From Rhabdornis inornatus (taxonomy: Eukaryota; Chordata; Aves; Passeriformes; Rhabdornithidae), in NCBI GenBank assembly GCA_013397075.1, contig VWZS01009726.1:1235256-1299255 (forward strand): a DNA stretch of 64,000 nt, given 5' to 3'. The notes below the pieces were generated by a model. That model worked only from the letters and a program-made list of their open reading frames with translations, made no database searches and was not told the DNA's origin. A program made the position numbers and the translations under genes. Shown here one piece after another: positions 34,501 through 48,244 of this stretch (position 1 is the first letter of the stretch; every line of letters starts with the position of its first letter).

Positions 34501-37191
34501 TCTTGACAATATTCACTGCACCACCAAAAGTATGTGATGGATTCTACGGGTTAACAGAGATGAGAAGCAGCCTAAAAAAATATAGCATTGATTTGCATTT
34601 AAAGTTGGAAGTGTAGCCATGCTGTGAATGTGTATTATGGAAAGATTCTTAGTAGGCAAAGAAAGGCTGATAATTCCACCAGTTTTGCTTTCTTCTTGCC
34701 AACAGATAAGTCTGAGAGATGTTGTATGGGAGAAGTCAGTCTTTCCTTGTTGGAAATGCACTGAGGGATCCCAGATAATAGACATACCTGTCTGTTATAA
34801 ACATCAACATTTTATTAAAATTCTTAAATGTTAAACACGCCTAGTAGGTATATATTTGCATTATCCCTCCCTGACAATGTCATCCTGTTTTACTACACTC
34901 GTTTTTACCACTGCTTAACCATTACTAATGGAAATAATTCCACAGTCCTGATTTCTAGTACACTGGAGAGTAGCTAAGGTTTGATGAACATTTAAATAGA
35001 TTTAGAGAGTATGAGTGTCTAAAGAGGTTATTTTAGATACTGTAAGTATCGCTGTAGGGATAGTCCATCCATTACACTTCTGAGGCAGTCTCCTTGCACT
35101 CTGAGTCAGCAGGATGGAAGGAGCTCTTGGACCACCCAAGCACCTCCAAAGAGCCAATTCACTGTGTGGCAGCTCACAGATCGTCCCTGCCTGCAAGAAC
35201 TCTGCAAAGAGACCAAAGCTCAGCAGCCGTGCTGCAAGCCAACTGAAATACTAAAATACCCTTTGCTTTGCTGAGAAAGCATACTGACTGGCTGTAGTAA
35301 GTCAGTCAAAAGTTTTTTTGCTGTGGATGACTGAGTGAAAAGGCACAGCCAGGATGAAGGACAGGACAAACAGGTCTACAGCAATGGCATAAGTCTGCAG
35401 AAGAATATTCTACATTTGGTAGGCACAGCTTTGTGCTCCCATTAGTGATTGCTTTGAGCTACAATATGATTTTAGATGTAAGCCATTTCCCAAATCACAA
35501 GCATAAATTGTTTCCACATGTCTTGTAGTCTTCCCCACTCATTCCAGAGCTCCCTTTGTTACCTGTGCCTCTGGCATCTAGACTGGCTCATTTTGGGTGA
35601 TTCTGCATCAAATGCAATTTAAAACACTAAACCAAGAAGTCCACAAGGGACATGATGGAATATTTACTAGCTGAGTTGTTGTGAATAGAAACTACAACAG
35701 TTTTTCAACTGCTCTCTTCTGCAATTATTTCCTTTTTGATTCTACATTGGATATTTAGTCTATACAACATGAAAAACAGTCTAAAGGGATCGTCTATCAG
35801 TTACAAACCTACATGACAATGAAGTCAAAGAGTACTTTGGGACGCTTAATTTTCTATTCAGACATAAAAGGGTACTGTTATTCATTTATTCACCATAAAA
35901 GACTTTCACTTAAAGTATAAGCTTCTGAATTGACTAACACATTTTGTTGATTTCTAAATTCAATGAGAGATGTTTCTTTTGTTCCTCAGGGGATTATCTT
36001 TTGCAAATACTGGGACAGGAATTTTACCTCAGAAAAGGGCAAACTATATGTGATTTATTTAAACTTCTGTACCCTTTCCTGAATCAGAAAAGTTTTTTTA
36101 AAAAATTGTAAAATTATTAAGAAATTTGTTTTCAAATTAGAGTTTTACCATAGATGAAATTACTTGTATTACATATCCTTTAGGATGTCTTGGAGCAACT
36201 AAGTTTCAGAGTGCAGTGTTCAGGCAGGTGTTTTGTTGCTTTTGTTACTTTGCATAGCAGTCTTTTGCAGGTTGTTGGTATCTCTTCGAGGTAGTTACTG
36301 CTTTATTAAAATAACAATAATAGTTAATTAAAAAAAGGACTTTTGTGCATTTTCACTACCGAGCAGAAAGACAAAGAGGAAAAGAAAGATACCTACATGC
36401 ATAAACCCACCTCTGACAACAACCATTTCTGACAATTTGAATTTTGTACCTTGATGTTCCCACTAGGAGCACCTGGGAAACCTGAGCTCTCCTCTTTAGC
36501 CATAAAGCATCCTAAATTAGATTTTAGTGAGGCCTGTTAGCTGCCACATGGAGCAGCTTGGATTTCCTCAGCTAAAATGGGCAAAGTAGTGGAAGGACAG
36601 CCCTAAAGGAGAACGGTTGTGTGTGAATGACTGTCTGGAGCACAGGGTAGCACCAGGTATCATCTTTAAAAATACACAATATTTAGTCCATAATATGCAC
36701 AAATATGTGGAAAATAGCAAAATTAATACCTGGATGTCACTAACCAGATAGATTGTTACAGTTCAGATAACTTTATAAATCAGTGCTGCAATCACCTTTG
36801 GCACAACAGATAAAAACTTCTCCTGTCAGTAAATAATGTTCTGTTGATCCACTGGCTGCAATGGCTTCTGAGTAGTTATGGTCTTCCAAGTCATTTATCT
36901 TCAACCCAAATGTCACAAAATGGGACTTGGGCACTGCAACACGTGCCACTTACCAGCCCCAGAGTTATTAATTCACTAAGCAGAAAGACTTACTCTGATT
37001 CTACCCTAGCCATGCTGTTAACTTTTGTTAGAACAGATGATTTCTGTCAAAATTCTGCAAGAGCTTGAGGGAATTCAATGCAGAAAAATGAGATGTGTCA
37101 TCTCTGTTCTGCTTTGTTTGCATCTCTCTCAGCTGACTAATTTCCATCTTCTGTACCTTCATTCATAAACTAAGTAAAAACATACCAAGAT

Positions 37192-37262
37192 TTTTAAGGC
37201 CGAAGGTATCATTACATCAAGCCCAGTGATTTGTGTTTGACCAAGCATGTCTTCCAGGTAAT
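37192..37262 (-). mobile_element. Possible ancient CR1 3' end remnant, minus strand
   Basis: TTTTTAAGGCCGAAGGTATC, then ATCAAGCCCAGTGATTTGTG and GACCAAGCATGTCTTCCAGG, resembles the reversed 3' end of old amniote CR1 elements as I recall them (AAGGCCAGAAGGGACCATTA type). Short and heavily decayed. Confidence 0.35.
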
Positions 37263-40200
37263 TAATTACATCATATAATCTTATACACATAAATAATACA
37301 ATTTTTTACATCCTCTAAGATCTATAGGTGAAAAAACATGTGTAAATGCTATTTTAACTATGGAAAAAATCTATTAAATGAAGAAAGGAAGACCTGAATA
37401 GAAATGCCTTGCTTGTGTCATCTCTCTTAACTCACTAACATTTTATCTGAAGTCCTCCAAAGTTAAATGCTTTTTTTGAATATAGATGTACATAGGATTT
37501 GGGTACTGAATGAAGTTTATGGCCAACAAATATTAAAAATATTTTCATAATAATTTGTGTTATTACAAACTGAATAGCAGACAGTAATTTTTCAAATATT
37601 TTCATCGCATTCCATCAGGTTTCCCAATTTAATGGAATAATTTATCTTTGGAAATATTCATTATATTGTCAATCTAGTATAAGTAAATAACAAGTTTATT
37701 TTCATGACTTCTTACAGCCATATCTTTATTGAAACAAACAGTTCCCTTTTTCTTTCAGAAGGTCTAAAGGTCAGTTAAACACTCAAATAAATCACCATGT
37801 ATATGAAGACAGGCCTATTTCCAAGTTCTGCTTCTGAAACTCTCCTGTGTGATTCGTTTTACAGCAATAAATGCTTCATCCAGCTATTATCTCAGTGAGT
37901 TAGTTGCTGCTTATTTTCTCTTTATTTATCTCACTTGAAAAACCTTGATATGTTGGAGTAAAATGTTGGAATAGTCATGCTTTAATAGGTGGTTTAGGAT
38001 CACTATAGTATCTTCAAGGTTAATTAATTCTGTTAAGTCTTTGATTTGAAACTAGCTAAGATCCAGATTCTTCCATCCTTCATCTTGGTATATCCTAACA
38101 AAATTGTTTCTGCCTGGGAGAAAACTAGCAGAACAGGAAGTTCATTCAAAGTCTTTTCCTGCTCATGCTGTAACTTCAGAAGTTTTAAACTGAGAGGCTT
38201 GTATTTCTGTAGCAACTCCTTTCAATCTTTTGTCTTCTGCAAGACAGAGATAGGAGAGAAGGAAGAGGATAAAAATACTGAGTTTAAAGTTATGTATGTC
38301 TTGTATCTCCTTATTTTTTACACCACAGGTAATGAGCAAGCTAACAGTTCAACTTGATGAAATTCATTAGTCTAAGCTTTTAAATTTTTGTTAAGATATC
38401 TTAGTACCGTACTATAGGTGAAAATTTTATCTTGTGCTGTTTAAAATTAGTAGTTTTATATCAAGCTACAGAATGATTTAGCAAACTCAGGCAGAATACA
38501 ATAGCAGCTAACCATTAATTCTGTCCGTTATAGAGTATGTTACTATTAATGTAACTTATTACATAGAAAAGAAAAACCCATCCACAAGAAAAAACTTTAG
38601 AAACAAATAAAGAAAATCTGATAAACTATTCCTCAAATGCTAATTATCTCAAATTGAGACTGATGAAAGAGGATCCAAGACACTCCAAAAAAACCAATAA
38701 ACACTGTGAAACAATTTGCAAATGATTGAGAATCACCTGGTCAGGCTGTGACTCCCAGCCCTGATCTCTCACTGCCTTTGCCTTCAGGGGCTGTGTAGGT
38801 TCATTGCTTACCACTGAGAGGGCAGGAAAAGAGTAAAGTATGTGTATCGTCAGAAGCAAACAACATCAAACAACTAAGCAACACAGCAGAGTCTTTGGCA
38901 ATATCTATATACAGAGGCCAAGGATTTTGTGCAATGCCATTTATTTCAGTGGAACTAAACCAGTCTGCACTAACTGAACATTTGGTCTGATACGGCCTTT
39001 ATAAAGATATCAAAGGAAAAAAAGTAAAGTTTCCACCAGACAGTTCTAGATTATCTTCCCTGTTCCCTGTGGAAGAAAGGAATACTTATTTCTTTCCATG
39101 CTGTCCTTGCAATTGCTTTGTTAAGTGAGCTGTAGAAGATGGTAACAGTGACATAATCCTTGCATTTTTGAAAAATTATTTCACTCTAATTACAATGAAA
39201 GACAATTCCAGTAGGAAAACCAAAGAATAAAATATTGTCTCTGTCAAGTTTGAGAGTGTTTAGTTTGCACCACAGAGTGCCAGGGGTGTGTATTTCTAGA
39301 AATTGTTCACAGGGTCTCTGCTCCCACCTGTGAAAGCCTTGTGGGCATCCCTGATCACTGCATTGTCTTCATATAGAATGATAGTCAGCATGAACTATTC
39401 AGAGCATTGTTTTCAGTGAATAATTATCAGGGCCTGAGCTGACTCCTACCCTTTCCATCTGTGTCAGTTTTCCCTCAGAGTCAGATCCCTTATGCACCAA
39501 ACATCACCACTCTGAGTACTGAAACAAGTGTGTAAATCCAGCAGGCACAGCAGCTTCTGGAATCATCACTGAGGAGGTTGTTATTCTAAGCCAAGTGCTT
39601 GGAATGAGTTATTTCACAATGAAATAAAATGTTTACATATCTCTTTAACCATCATGTTTTCAGTAATATTGCACACACTGCTTTCTTTTGGTCCTCAAAG
39701 TTCTACACTGAAGAAGTAAAAATCTCCAAAAATACCTGCTCTTCAGACCCCAGTTCTGAAGTGAAAAATACACTGCAGAAGCAGCTGGATCACTTTATTT
39801 TGTACTACAGGTCAATGTAGCTTATTTGCATTCATTTTTCAGTGTTCTTGAAGCTCTTCTCACTCCTCTTTTCAATGCCTTCTTTGTCCTCTTTGAGATT
39901 CTCTGGTTGCTCTCATATTGCCTGAAGTGCTTGGAAAAATCTCACTCTCCATGGAGAAGTCAGAGTGGTAGGAATAGAGCCATTTCTATTCTGGTTTGCA
40001 ATCAGCTTTTAGGAGAGGAGAGGCTGCCATTTCCATGCACAGGCTGTGGAAGCATAGGGTGGCTTCAATCACAGAAAAACACACACTGTGGTGACTCTTT
40101 GAAGCTCTGCAATTTTTGCCACCGTTCCCTTCACCCAGATATACCTCTCTGCTTCAAGTATGCAGGAAACATAACACTTAACCTCATAAAAGCATTCTAT

Positions 40201-40508
40201 ACTGTCTCCCTTATTTCGAAGTGGAAGGCTATAGTAGCAGCTCTCTAGTTTTAGGATCCGCAGCTTTTTTTCCTCTGGAAAGCAGCCATCCCCCAGCATG
40301 CTGACAGCATTCTTTCCATCTAGACTCTTCAGAGTTTAATAATTTCTAAATTTTACATTAATTTACAAATGCCTATCCATCTCTCAATACATATTTTTTA
40401 CTCCTTCTTATAAAGCTTCAGTAAGTATAATTTATGTATTACTAAGATGATATGTGAGCATGTAATGCCAAAACAATCACATATTAGGAAATAGTATTTA
40501 TGTTCAAT

Positions 40509-40581
40509 AGGAAGAAAAAGAAGAAGCAAAGCAGGAAGGAGCATAAGAGTGAAAGAAAAGATGAGGAAGAGGAGGAGAAAA
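40509..40581. repeat. Purine-rich (GA-rich) low-complexity tract
   Basis: Almost entirely A and G on the plus strand (GGAAGAAAAAGAAGAAGC and similar units). Low complexity, no coding sense. Confidence 0.85.
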
Positions 40582-43455
40582 TGCTTCAGTTATGAATGCA
40601 ATACAAAAGCTGTAGTGTCTATAATTAAATTATTTTACCATTAATTTGTCATCTACACAGGGTTTTCTCATACAATGTAGTTTCACTTATTGTCATAATC
40701 TCTTCTTCCAAACTTTTTTCTGATTTTCATATCTTAACATTTCCCGCTAGAAATGTTTATACCTATGGATGCTGGATATTTACATAACAATTGCACCTGC
40801 TGTAAATTCAGAACAACTTCTGTCCTTTTTTCTAGAGCTCCCACTTTATTCTGCACAATCTTGCTGCAGGAAACACCTGCAATCCTATCTAACAACCTGA
40901 CTTTGCAAAAACTCTCTTCTGATTGCTGTTTCTAGTACAGGCTTTAATCCAGCAAAGTAAAATAAATCCAGTCTCTCATGGATAAGTTAAAGCACATGGG
41001 CTCAAACACATTCATCAGTTTCCACTGAACCAGACTTTGCAGTATTGTGTTAGTACTCAAAACATTATGGTATAGCTATTTTTATTTTTCTCCAAATTTC
41101 GAAAGCCCAAATTGTACACGACTTTTCGTCTGAAAATCTGACCCAACTCTGAAGTCTATATTTCAAAGTTCTGTTTATTAAATTTCCACAACAAAGTATA
41201 AAATCCTCTATTGGTACTATCATTCTTGTGGTATTTTTGTTCTGATGAATCGTTAGGTTTCAAATTTGCACTAAAAGAGACATGTTAAAATGTGAAAATT
41301 ATTTATTAGGACTCATACAAACTAGCAGATTGAAACAACTAGCAGATTTTTCCTGTTACTCCTAAAATAATTTATTTTGAACTCTATCTTTTATTACACA
41401 CTCTACAACTGCTTCAAGTATTTAAAGTCCATATTCTCTTGTTCAGACTTCACCTTAATAATGAAATCTTTATTATTGTAAGGAATGCAAAATTGTACTT
41501 AAAAATAATGTAATTTCCGCATACTTAGTAATTCTTTGTTAGCATAGATCGAGCGTTGATACAGTTCCAAGGTAACACTCAGAGTTAATCTGTTAAAACA
41601 TAGTTTCTGTGTCATTCCACTGGAAAGAGCAGGAATGCGAAGTAGCTCCTCCAGCCCCGTTCTCAAAAAGGCTGCAATTCTCCTCGGTATTTTCACAAGC
41701 TGCCCGAGGCAGGGGAAGCTCCTGAGCCATTCTTTCCTCTGCTCCCCTGTAAAACAAGAGCCCAGCTTCAGACAGGCACCTGAGGATTTGCTTCTCTAAG
41801 AAAGGAACTTCACCTGAATTACAATAGGGAGAAAGAAACCACTTCCAGTCATTTTTTGACTCTCAAGAAAGTCATTAATTAGGTTAAAATTTAAAAGAAA
41901 ATCAACTATGTATTTGAAATTAAACAGCAAAAATAATAAAAAGTTTTTGAATATTTCTCTTTAAAATCCTATTTTTCCCCTAAAAGCATGATATTTTGCT
42001 CTGATAATAGAAAGGAAAAAACCATATGTAATGTGGGAAAAAAAGAGTCAGAGAAGCTTGAGAACATACAGAGGAATTTTTGTCTACAAAATCTAAGTAT
42101 TTATCTTAGATATAATCTACAAAATAACCTAAAAGTATAAAGCAGGATCTTTAAATACTTTTCCATTTTCCTCTTAACAGGAGTATCTATCAAGACTACA
42201 TTTTAACTCTTTCATTATTAATCCAGGTGAGGAAACTCTTCTTCTCCCATCACAAATGACTTGCAAACACCCAGGCTGGTCAGTGGTATGGCATTCCATT
42301 GTCTGGAGATGGTAGCAGGATCTGAAAGCAGAATTTTCACTGAAAACCTCTCCTGCATACAGCATATTAAAGTGCTGTTTTTCATGGAGGACTGATGTGG
42401 ACATGGTAGGCTGCTCACCATTTAGGCGAAGATTGACATACTTCAGGGTTTTAAATTTATAAACATTTCATTTACAAAATGTCAGGAGAGTGTGTGATAC
42501 ATATATGTATATATACACACTCTGATACTATGCAGCACACATGGCTGTGAAAAATAAAAGGCAGCAGTTGATGTCCCATCTGTAAAAACACCGTGTTATT
42601 TCTGTTGGTGCTCCCTGTGCATTGTGCTATTTTCCCAAGCAGTTTAACCATGAAAGTCTGCAGAATGCACCTAATGTATTCAAAACACAGAAGTGCTTTC
42701 CCACCCTGCTGTCATAATATCATGGTATGCAGAGGGAAGGCATCAGACAAAGGACAACCGTTCTCAAGAACACCTGCATTTTCTAATACACAGCTGAAAA
42801 ATAAGGAGGAACATGAAGCTGACTCTTCTAAAGTGCAAACTTGGGAAAGGTGAGAGGTTCCACGTCCAAACATTGCTGTTGAGAGAAAAACTGAGTATTC
42901 ACATGAGTACTTTAGATCCCAGAATAAACTCATTGTTCTTCCCCTCAATTTTCTTCGCTACCATATAGATCCCATTCAAACAAAAGGAAAATGGTATTTT
43001 CAACTTAAAAAAAAAAATAGAGAAGCAAGAGACCATAAATAGATCATTCTGCCTACTGCATATTTCCCTATTTGTCAAAAATATGCCTCAAAAGTTTCTG
43101 TCTGTGCTTGCTTTTCAGATTTAACAATCCAATATAATTTTCTAAAATGTAGATTGTGCTTTACATGAGTATATGGAACTCCCCATGACCTCAGATCCAA
43201 GTAGGCAATTGAAAACTTAACAGTGTCAGTTTTCCTGTCTCAGCCTTTTTTAAACTTTTATTCAGCATTTTTCAAACACAATTAGATGATGTTTAAAAAA
43301 GGAGTTCCAAATAGCATACAATTAAGATAGTAGGATTCATTTAGAAGCAGATTCAGAATAAGCTCCTGTTGTCCATTTTTAGAACATTAGTTCTTTGAGC
43401 ATTTCTCTTCCTCAGTAGTTTCACTTCCCATTGTAAGGTCAGTCCAAGAATTCTG

Positions 43456-43509
43456 AGGGAAACATTTAGTTTCAGCAAATTTTAAGGGAAACATTTAGTT
43501 TTAGCAAAT
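43456..43509. repeat. Short tandem duplication, ~25-bp unit, 29-bp period
   Basis: AGGGAAACATTTAGTTTCAG (start of copy at 43456) recurs as AGGGAAACATTTAGTTTTAG (43485), separated by TTTA. One mismatch across 25 bases, so the duplication is recent. Confidence 0.92.
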
Positions 43510-44960
43510 AAAGGATTAATTAACTGAAATTCACTATTAGCTATCATGAAGCTTTCACAACCTCTCATGTTGCATATAAAATACACTTCACCTTTCTCTT
43601 GTGCCTTTTTTTAACAGTGTCTCAAATTAATCTCATTCAGTTCTGTCTGGCATTTGCTTCTCTTCATTGACAAGCTCTTTTTCTTTCATACCTACCATAG
43701 CATTATACAGCCCAACACTGTCACCAAGTTCATAATAAATTAAGAACACACTAATACTTACTTTCTCTGTGAAAGACCCATATCAGTGTGCCTTACTATT
43801 AGGCTATACTGAAAGAAAGTCACATAAATAGAAACGTAACAAAGAAAATTGCTGTATTCCTGTGATTTTTAGTTGTTTTTTTTAATATATAATCAATGCT
43901 ATTGAAAACTTTTATTGACATACAGAGTTTAAAATCACTCCCTGAACAGTTGTCATCACATAATGCTCAAATTTAAGGACCTTACTCAGGTCTGTAATAA
44001 TTCTCAATTTTTCTGGCTTTATCGTAGTGATTGTCCAGCAATCCAGCAGCATATTTTTAATAACAATCTGACTATCATAGCAAACACGAAGGTTATTTCC
44101 ATTTCTTCTTGCCACCTGTAATATAATAATAAAATAAAATAATTACCTTCTTGGTGCTATGCAAAAGTCCAGTAATTCATCATTATTTTATGTTTTATTG
44201 CAATACTTGGGGGTAGGAGACACCATCTGTATCTAGATTTATATAAATCATCCAGTCATTAAAGCTTTGTTTTTGTACCATGTACAAGGTAATTAGGCAG
44301 GTTCTAGATATGATGGTAATTACTGGGGTAATACTTTGTGCTCCATCTTACTGCCCCAGCCTTTCCACTCAGAAGTGAAGAATCTCTCCACTGCAGTCTA
44401 GCCAACTGAAACCATCTACTTCAGTTTCAGTTAGTTTATTTCTGGAGTCACAAACTTCTCTTCAAACTTTTTACCACTGTCAAGAAACCCAGCTGAGGCT
44501 TTGTTGCTGTTGGCTTAGTGGGACTTTGTCCTTTTGCTTAGTAAGAATTCTGCAGTTCTTGGAAAACTCCAAAGAAAATGTGGTGCATTTATGCAATTAT
44601 TCCTTTTATTTTAAAACGTGATGTAACAATCCTCTTGCCTGACGCTTCTGAATGTGTTGAGATCTTTTAATGAAAGATACTTGTCCTTATAGCCAATCAT
44701 TTATCTTTCATGTTCTGCTTTAAGTAGGCAAATTCCTTCTTTTTTGAAACTCTCAGAACCTTATTTGTGAAATAGAATTTTTATTAATTTTACAAGTGCT
44801 TGCTATTTCCAAATTAATGTCTGACTTTCCTATACATTATATTTTTACATTAATACCTAAGTTTCATGAGAAACTTCACTCAAAAGTGTTTGCTTGATTT
44901 CAGCATTTCAGAAAAGCAGTTTTCAATTCATTGTGGGAAATAGATTTGATATTTGAGCTC

Positions 44961-45044
44961 TGTGGATTGCATCAGGCGATCTGCCATATATTTCCTGGGA
45001 ATTGTGGATTGTGTCAGGTGATCTGACATACATTTCCTAGGAAT
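44961..45044. repeat. Diverged 42-bp tandem duplication
   Basis: The 42-bp unit beginning TGTGGATTGCATCAGG (44961-45002) is followed directly by a second copy beginning TGTGGATTGTGTCAGG (45003-45044). I count six differences between them. Older than the other tandem duplications in the window. Confidence 0.92.
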
Positions 45045-46530
45045 TCATGGACTGAACTCGGACTGGCATGCTCTATGTCCTTAGACTGTCCTGACTAGCC
45101 CGCAGTTACCTGCTGCAGAAGTTCTTGCCAGGATCTACTGTCTTGGATAGGATTGCTCTTGGGATGCCATAATAAATATTTAAGAAAGTGCATTAAATGT
45201 AGACTCTTGTTAGAGCAGTGCCTTGTTCTGAACCAGCCAATCTCTCTGACAGACAATGACAGTGGGAATTGTGGTGGCTCAGCAATAAGGATCCCTCCAC
45301 CTACATCCTTGGATTCCTTGGTGCCAGCTCTCTGTGTTAAAAGTTCCCATGGTTATAAACTGTCAGACGTTCAAGTTCAGCTCCTTGCTGAGTATCTCAT
45401 ACAGCTTATCATTGAATTGGGAGGCAAGATGAAACCTTATATTCTTTGTAAACACAATACTAGCCCTGAATTTCCTGAACTTGGTATTTGTCAGTGTATA
45501 TGAATATGCCCAACTTCAAGCTAGTATCTCCATACCATAGACTGGGAACTTTCCCAGCAGTGGAGACACCTCTAGGTAGGCACAGTCCAGACAGGCATTA
45601 ATCACACATCAGGTCAGTGAGGCTGTACCGCTTTGTGCCAGCACTGTAGCTCCTCAGTGATGCAGGTTGAAAGTACCTGCTCTGTGGATGGCTAGGCACA
45701 TGCTTTTACACAGCCCCCTGAAAGATGTGGGCTGTGGACGTGAGGAATTGGTAAGAACATGAGGAGCTGGACCTCTAGCAGCCCACAAGACCTCCAGAAT
45801 TACTCTTGCAGGACTTTATTAGGCAAGGAGTCAGATTTGCAGAGGACCATACGAATCATGAGAAGAGCAGTAGAAGGCAAACATGTACTGGATTCTTGTC
45901 TCCATCTAGCTTTCCCAGGCAAGGACTCATCTCACTCCTCTCAGAAGGGTGAACTTAGGACTTTAATTAGAAACCCTCCTAAGTATTACAAATGTCATCC
46001 CTGAGTAACAAGCTCACGTTGGAAATTATTGGTGGATACAAGGACAGCCATCCAAATCAGGATCAGTTCTTTCCTTAAATACCCACACATCTTTTCTTTG
46101 TGATCTGCCTAGGTGTCAGAATGGTGAGTGGGAAAACTGGCATATCTCCTTCTTCTGTGCTGCCAGCTCCTGCAGGGTTAGCACAGTGTCAACAAATGCT
46201 GCATCAACTAAAACTTTGTCAATTGTCTCCACTATGGCGTAACTGAATCAGAGGTTTATCAGTGTCTGGAAAGTTTAGTCTACAAGCCAAGCACATATTT
46301 TACTAGGATTTAAATAGGATAGTATCTTGTCTGAAGTCAAACACAGTACCTTACAGCAAAGGGGGAAGGGGGAAGGAGAAATTAAATATTTCATATCTAG
46401 CACATGCAAAATATTGAAAAATGTGTAAATGTAACAACAAGTGATTATGAGTAAATTATCTAAGACATCTGAATTAATTTATAATATTATGAACTGGTTC
46501 CAAATACAGAAGAATTAGTTATTCATGGGA

Positions 46531-46564
46531 AAACCCCTATCCACATAAAACCCCTATCCACATA
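46531..46564. repeat. Perfect 17-bp tandem duplication
   Basis: AAACCCCTATCCACATA occurs twice in a row, identical. Typical of replication slippage or a small duplication. Confidence 0.95.
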
Positions 46565-47631
46565 AACCAGCTGAGAATGCCAAGAAGTTTCCTACATTGC
46601 ACTAATAAACTGTGTTTTCTAAGAGAATAATAATAAAGTCTGTTTCTTGTATGCCTTCCACAAGCTCTCAACCTATACTGTGTAAATATAGACTGCCTTT
46701 TTACAGTGTGACTTAAGAACAAAGAAAAATTAATGGCTTTTTAATACCAATGGAATTGACTAGAAGAATGATTCTATCAAAGTAGGTTATCATTATTTTA
46801 TGAGCTTCTTCTACTCCTAATATAAATGCCACTCTTTAAAAAAACAGTGACACAATAGAAAGTGTATTTTAATCACCACTTTATTATAAGGAAGAGTAAA
46901 CCACTTGAAAACAAAAAATTAAGTGTCTTTGCTACCATGTAACAAAAAAGTGTAATCAGCAATAAAATAGGATACTCTCATTTTGACAAATGGAGAAGGT
47001 AGGACTCCTGGAATGCTTCTGCCACTGATGCATGACAAAGATAAAATCTTTTAAAACTGTTACACAGAAATTCAAAGATAATTTGGTTAATTATTTAATT
47101 TTTTCATATAACAAATTTGAAACTGTTTTAATCTTCAATTCAGATGAATTCTCTGAAAGCAATTTCTTTCATGCTTGCACAAGTCTCGGAGATTCATATA
47201 TGCATGGACTCCTATAGTTTCTACCAATTGACCTCAATAAGTGTTTAAGAAGAATAAAGGTTTAGCTCTGAAAATGGCTGGTGTATCTGAGGAGCACCTA
47301 CAGAAAAGTGCCATCTTTACAGAGATAGTCCAAGCATTAAAGAAATGGTGATGCCCTTTTAAAAGTCTGATTTCAAATTCAATGCTAATGTGTATTGCAT
47401 CTTCAATTTACATCCTCTGCTCAAAGTTTCCCACAGATTTTATTGCAGAGGCACTCTCCTTTTCAGGTGGGTAGTCCAGGATGCCTCACATCATCCCAAG
47501 TAAGTGCAGCATGCACTTAGCCACAATTTCTTTTGATCTTTAGAATTAAGCACATTTTATGAATGTTTTTAAATATTACTTTCCAAGGTTAATGCTTGGA
47601 GGTTCTGATTAGGTATTAGAAATACATTTTA

Positions 47632-47822
47632 TAACTGGAAGAGAGGTTAGGCATTGGAACAAGTTAGCCACGGAGGTGATGGAATCACTGTTTTTGGAAG
47701 TGCTCGAAAGGCGTGTGGATGTGGCACTTTAGGATATGGTTTAGGGGTGATTATGGTAGTGCTGTTGGACTTGATGATCTTGAAGGTCCCTTCTGACATG
47801 AATGATTCAGTGGTTCTGTGAT
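47632..47822 (+). mobile_element. CR1 LINE fragment, 3' terminal ~190 bp, plus strand
   Basis: Contains GGCATTGGAACAAGTTAGCC, GATGTGGCACTTTAGG, GTTGGACTTGATGATCTTGA and AAGGTCCCTTCTGACATGAA, ending GGTTCTGTGATG. A degraded 3' stub of CR1. Confidence 0.9.
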
Positions 47823-48164
47823 GCTTGAAAATGTTAAGTAATTTTTTTTTCAAACAATTTTTTTTTCAAGCTCAATAAGGGAAACTGTAAGAGGCTCCTA
47901 TAAAGGATCCATTTCTCGTGCAAGTCAGTAGCTTTCCTAAAAACTGACTTAAAGACACGACCCAAGTAGGGTCTTTTACATCCATTACTTTTGTGGATAT
48001 AAAGAGACCTGGCAAAACTCCAACTCTTGTTCTCAGAAAACTGAATACATGTGTACAATGCATGTTGAATGTCATATGTATGTATTCATAGAATGAAGAG
48101 CAACAGAAAAGATAGAAATTGATCTTGAATCTGCAAAGTCAACAGTGAAAGCTCAAGCTACAGA

Positions 48165-48204
48165 NNNNNNNNNNNNNNNNNNNNNNNNNNNNNNNNNNNN
48201 NNNN
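48165..48204. other. Assembly gap (40 N)
   Basis: A run of 40 unknown bases whose right edge coincides exactly with the first base of an inverted repeat. The true length may differ from 40. Confidence 0.99.
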
Positions 48205-48244
48205 GAATCTGACAGATGTATACCAGAATACATCTGTCAGATTC
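48205..48244. repeat. Perfect 17-bp inverted repeat with 6-base loop, abutting the gap
   Basis: The left arm GAATCTGACAGATGTAT (48205-48221), loop ACCAGA and right arm ATACATCTGTCAGATTC (48228-48244) are exact reverse complements. The left arm starts at the first base after the Ns, so the real palindrome may extend into the gap. Confidence 0.97.

Larger units (their letters stand above)
25021..37191. other. Long gene-poor stretch
   Basis: Twelve kilobases of AT-rich unique sequence. Internal items listed separately are a TC microsatellite, a CAA/A-rich repeat and a strong CTCF-like motif. The longest open frame (30232-30675, minus, 147 codons) has no recognisable domain. I see no exon of the expected downstream neighbour NIPBL. 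Confidence 0.55.
37263..47631. other. Long gene-poor stretch
   Basis: Ten kilobases, AT-rich, with no gene recognised. It contains a purine tract and three short tandem duplications (listed separately). Open frames such as 39826-40248 (+, 140 codons) and 45153-45503 (+, 116 codons) have no domain I recognise. Confidence 0.55.

Noticed and set aside
38810..38826. CTCF-like right half-site (GAGAGGGCAG) on the plus strand
   Set aside because: The left half is out of register with the consensus by one base, so the match is poor.
39826..40248. 140-codon frame with a hydrophobic N-terminus
   Set aside because: The hydrophobic stretch comes from T-rich DNA. No family recognised and no supporting gene structure.
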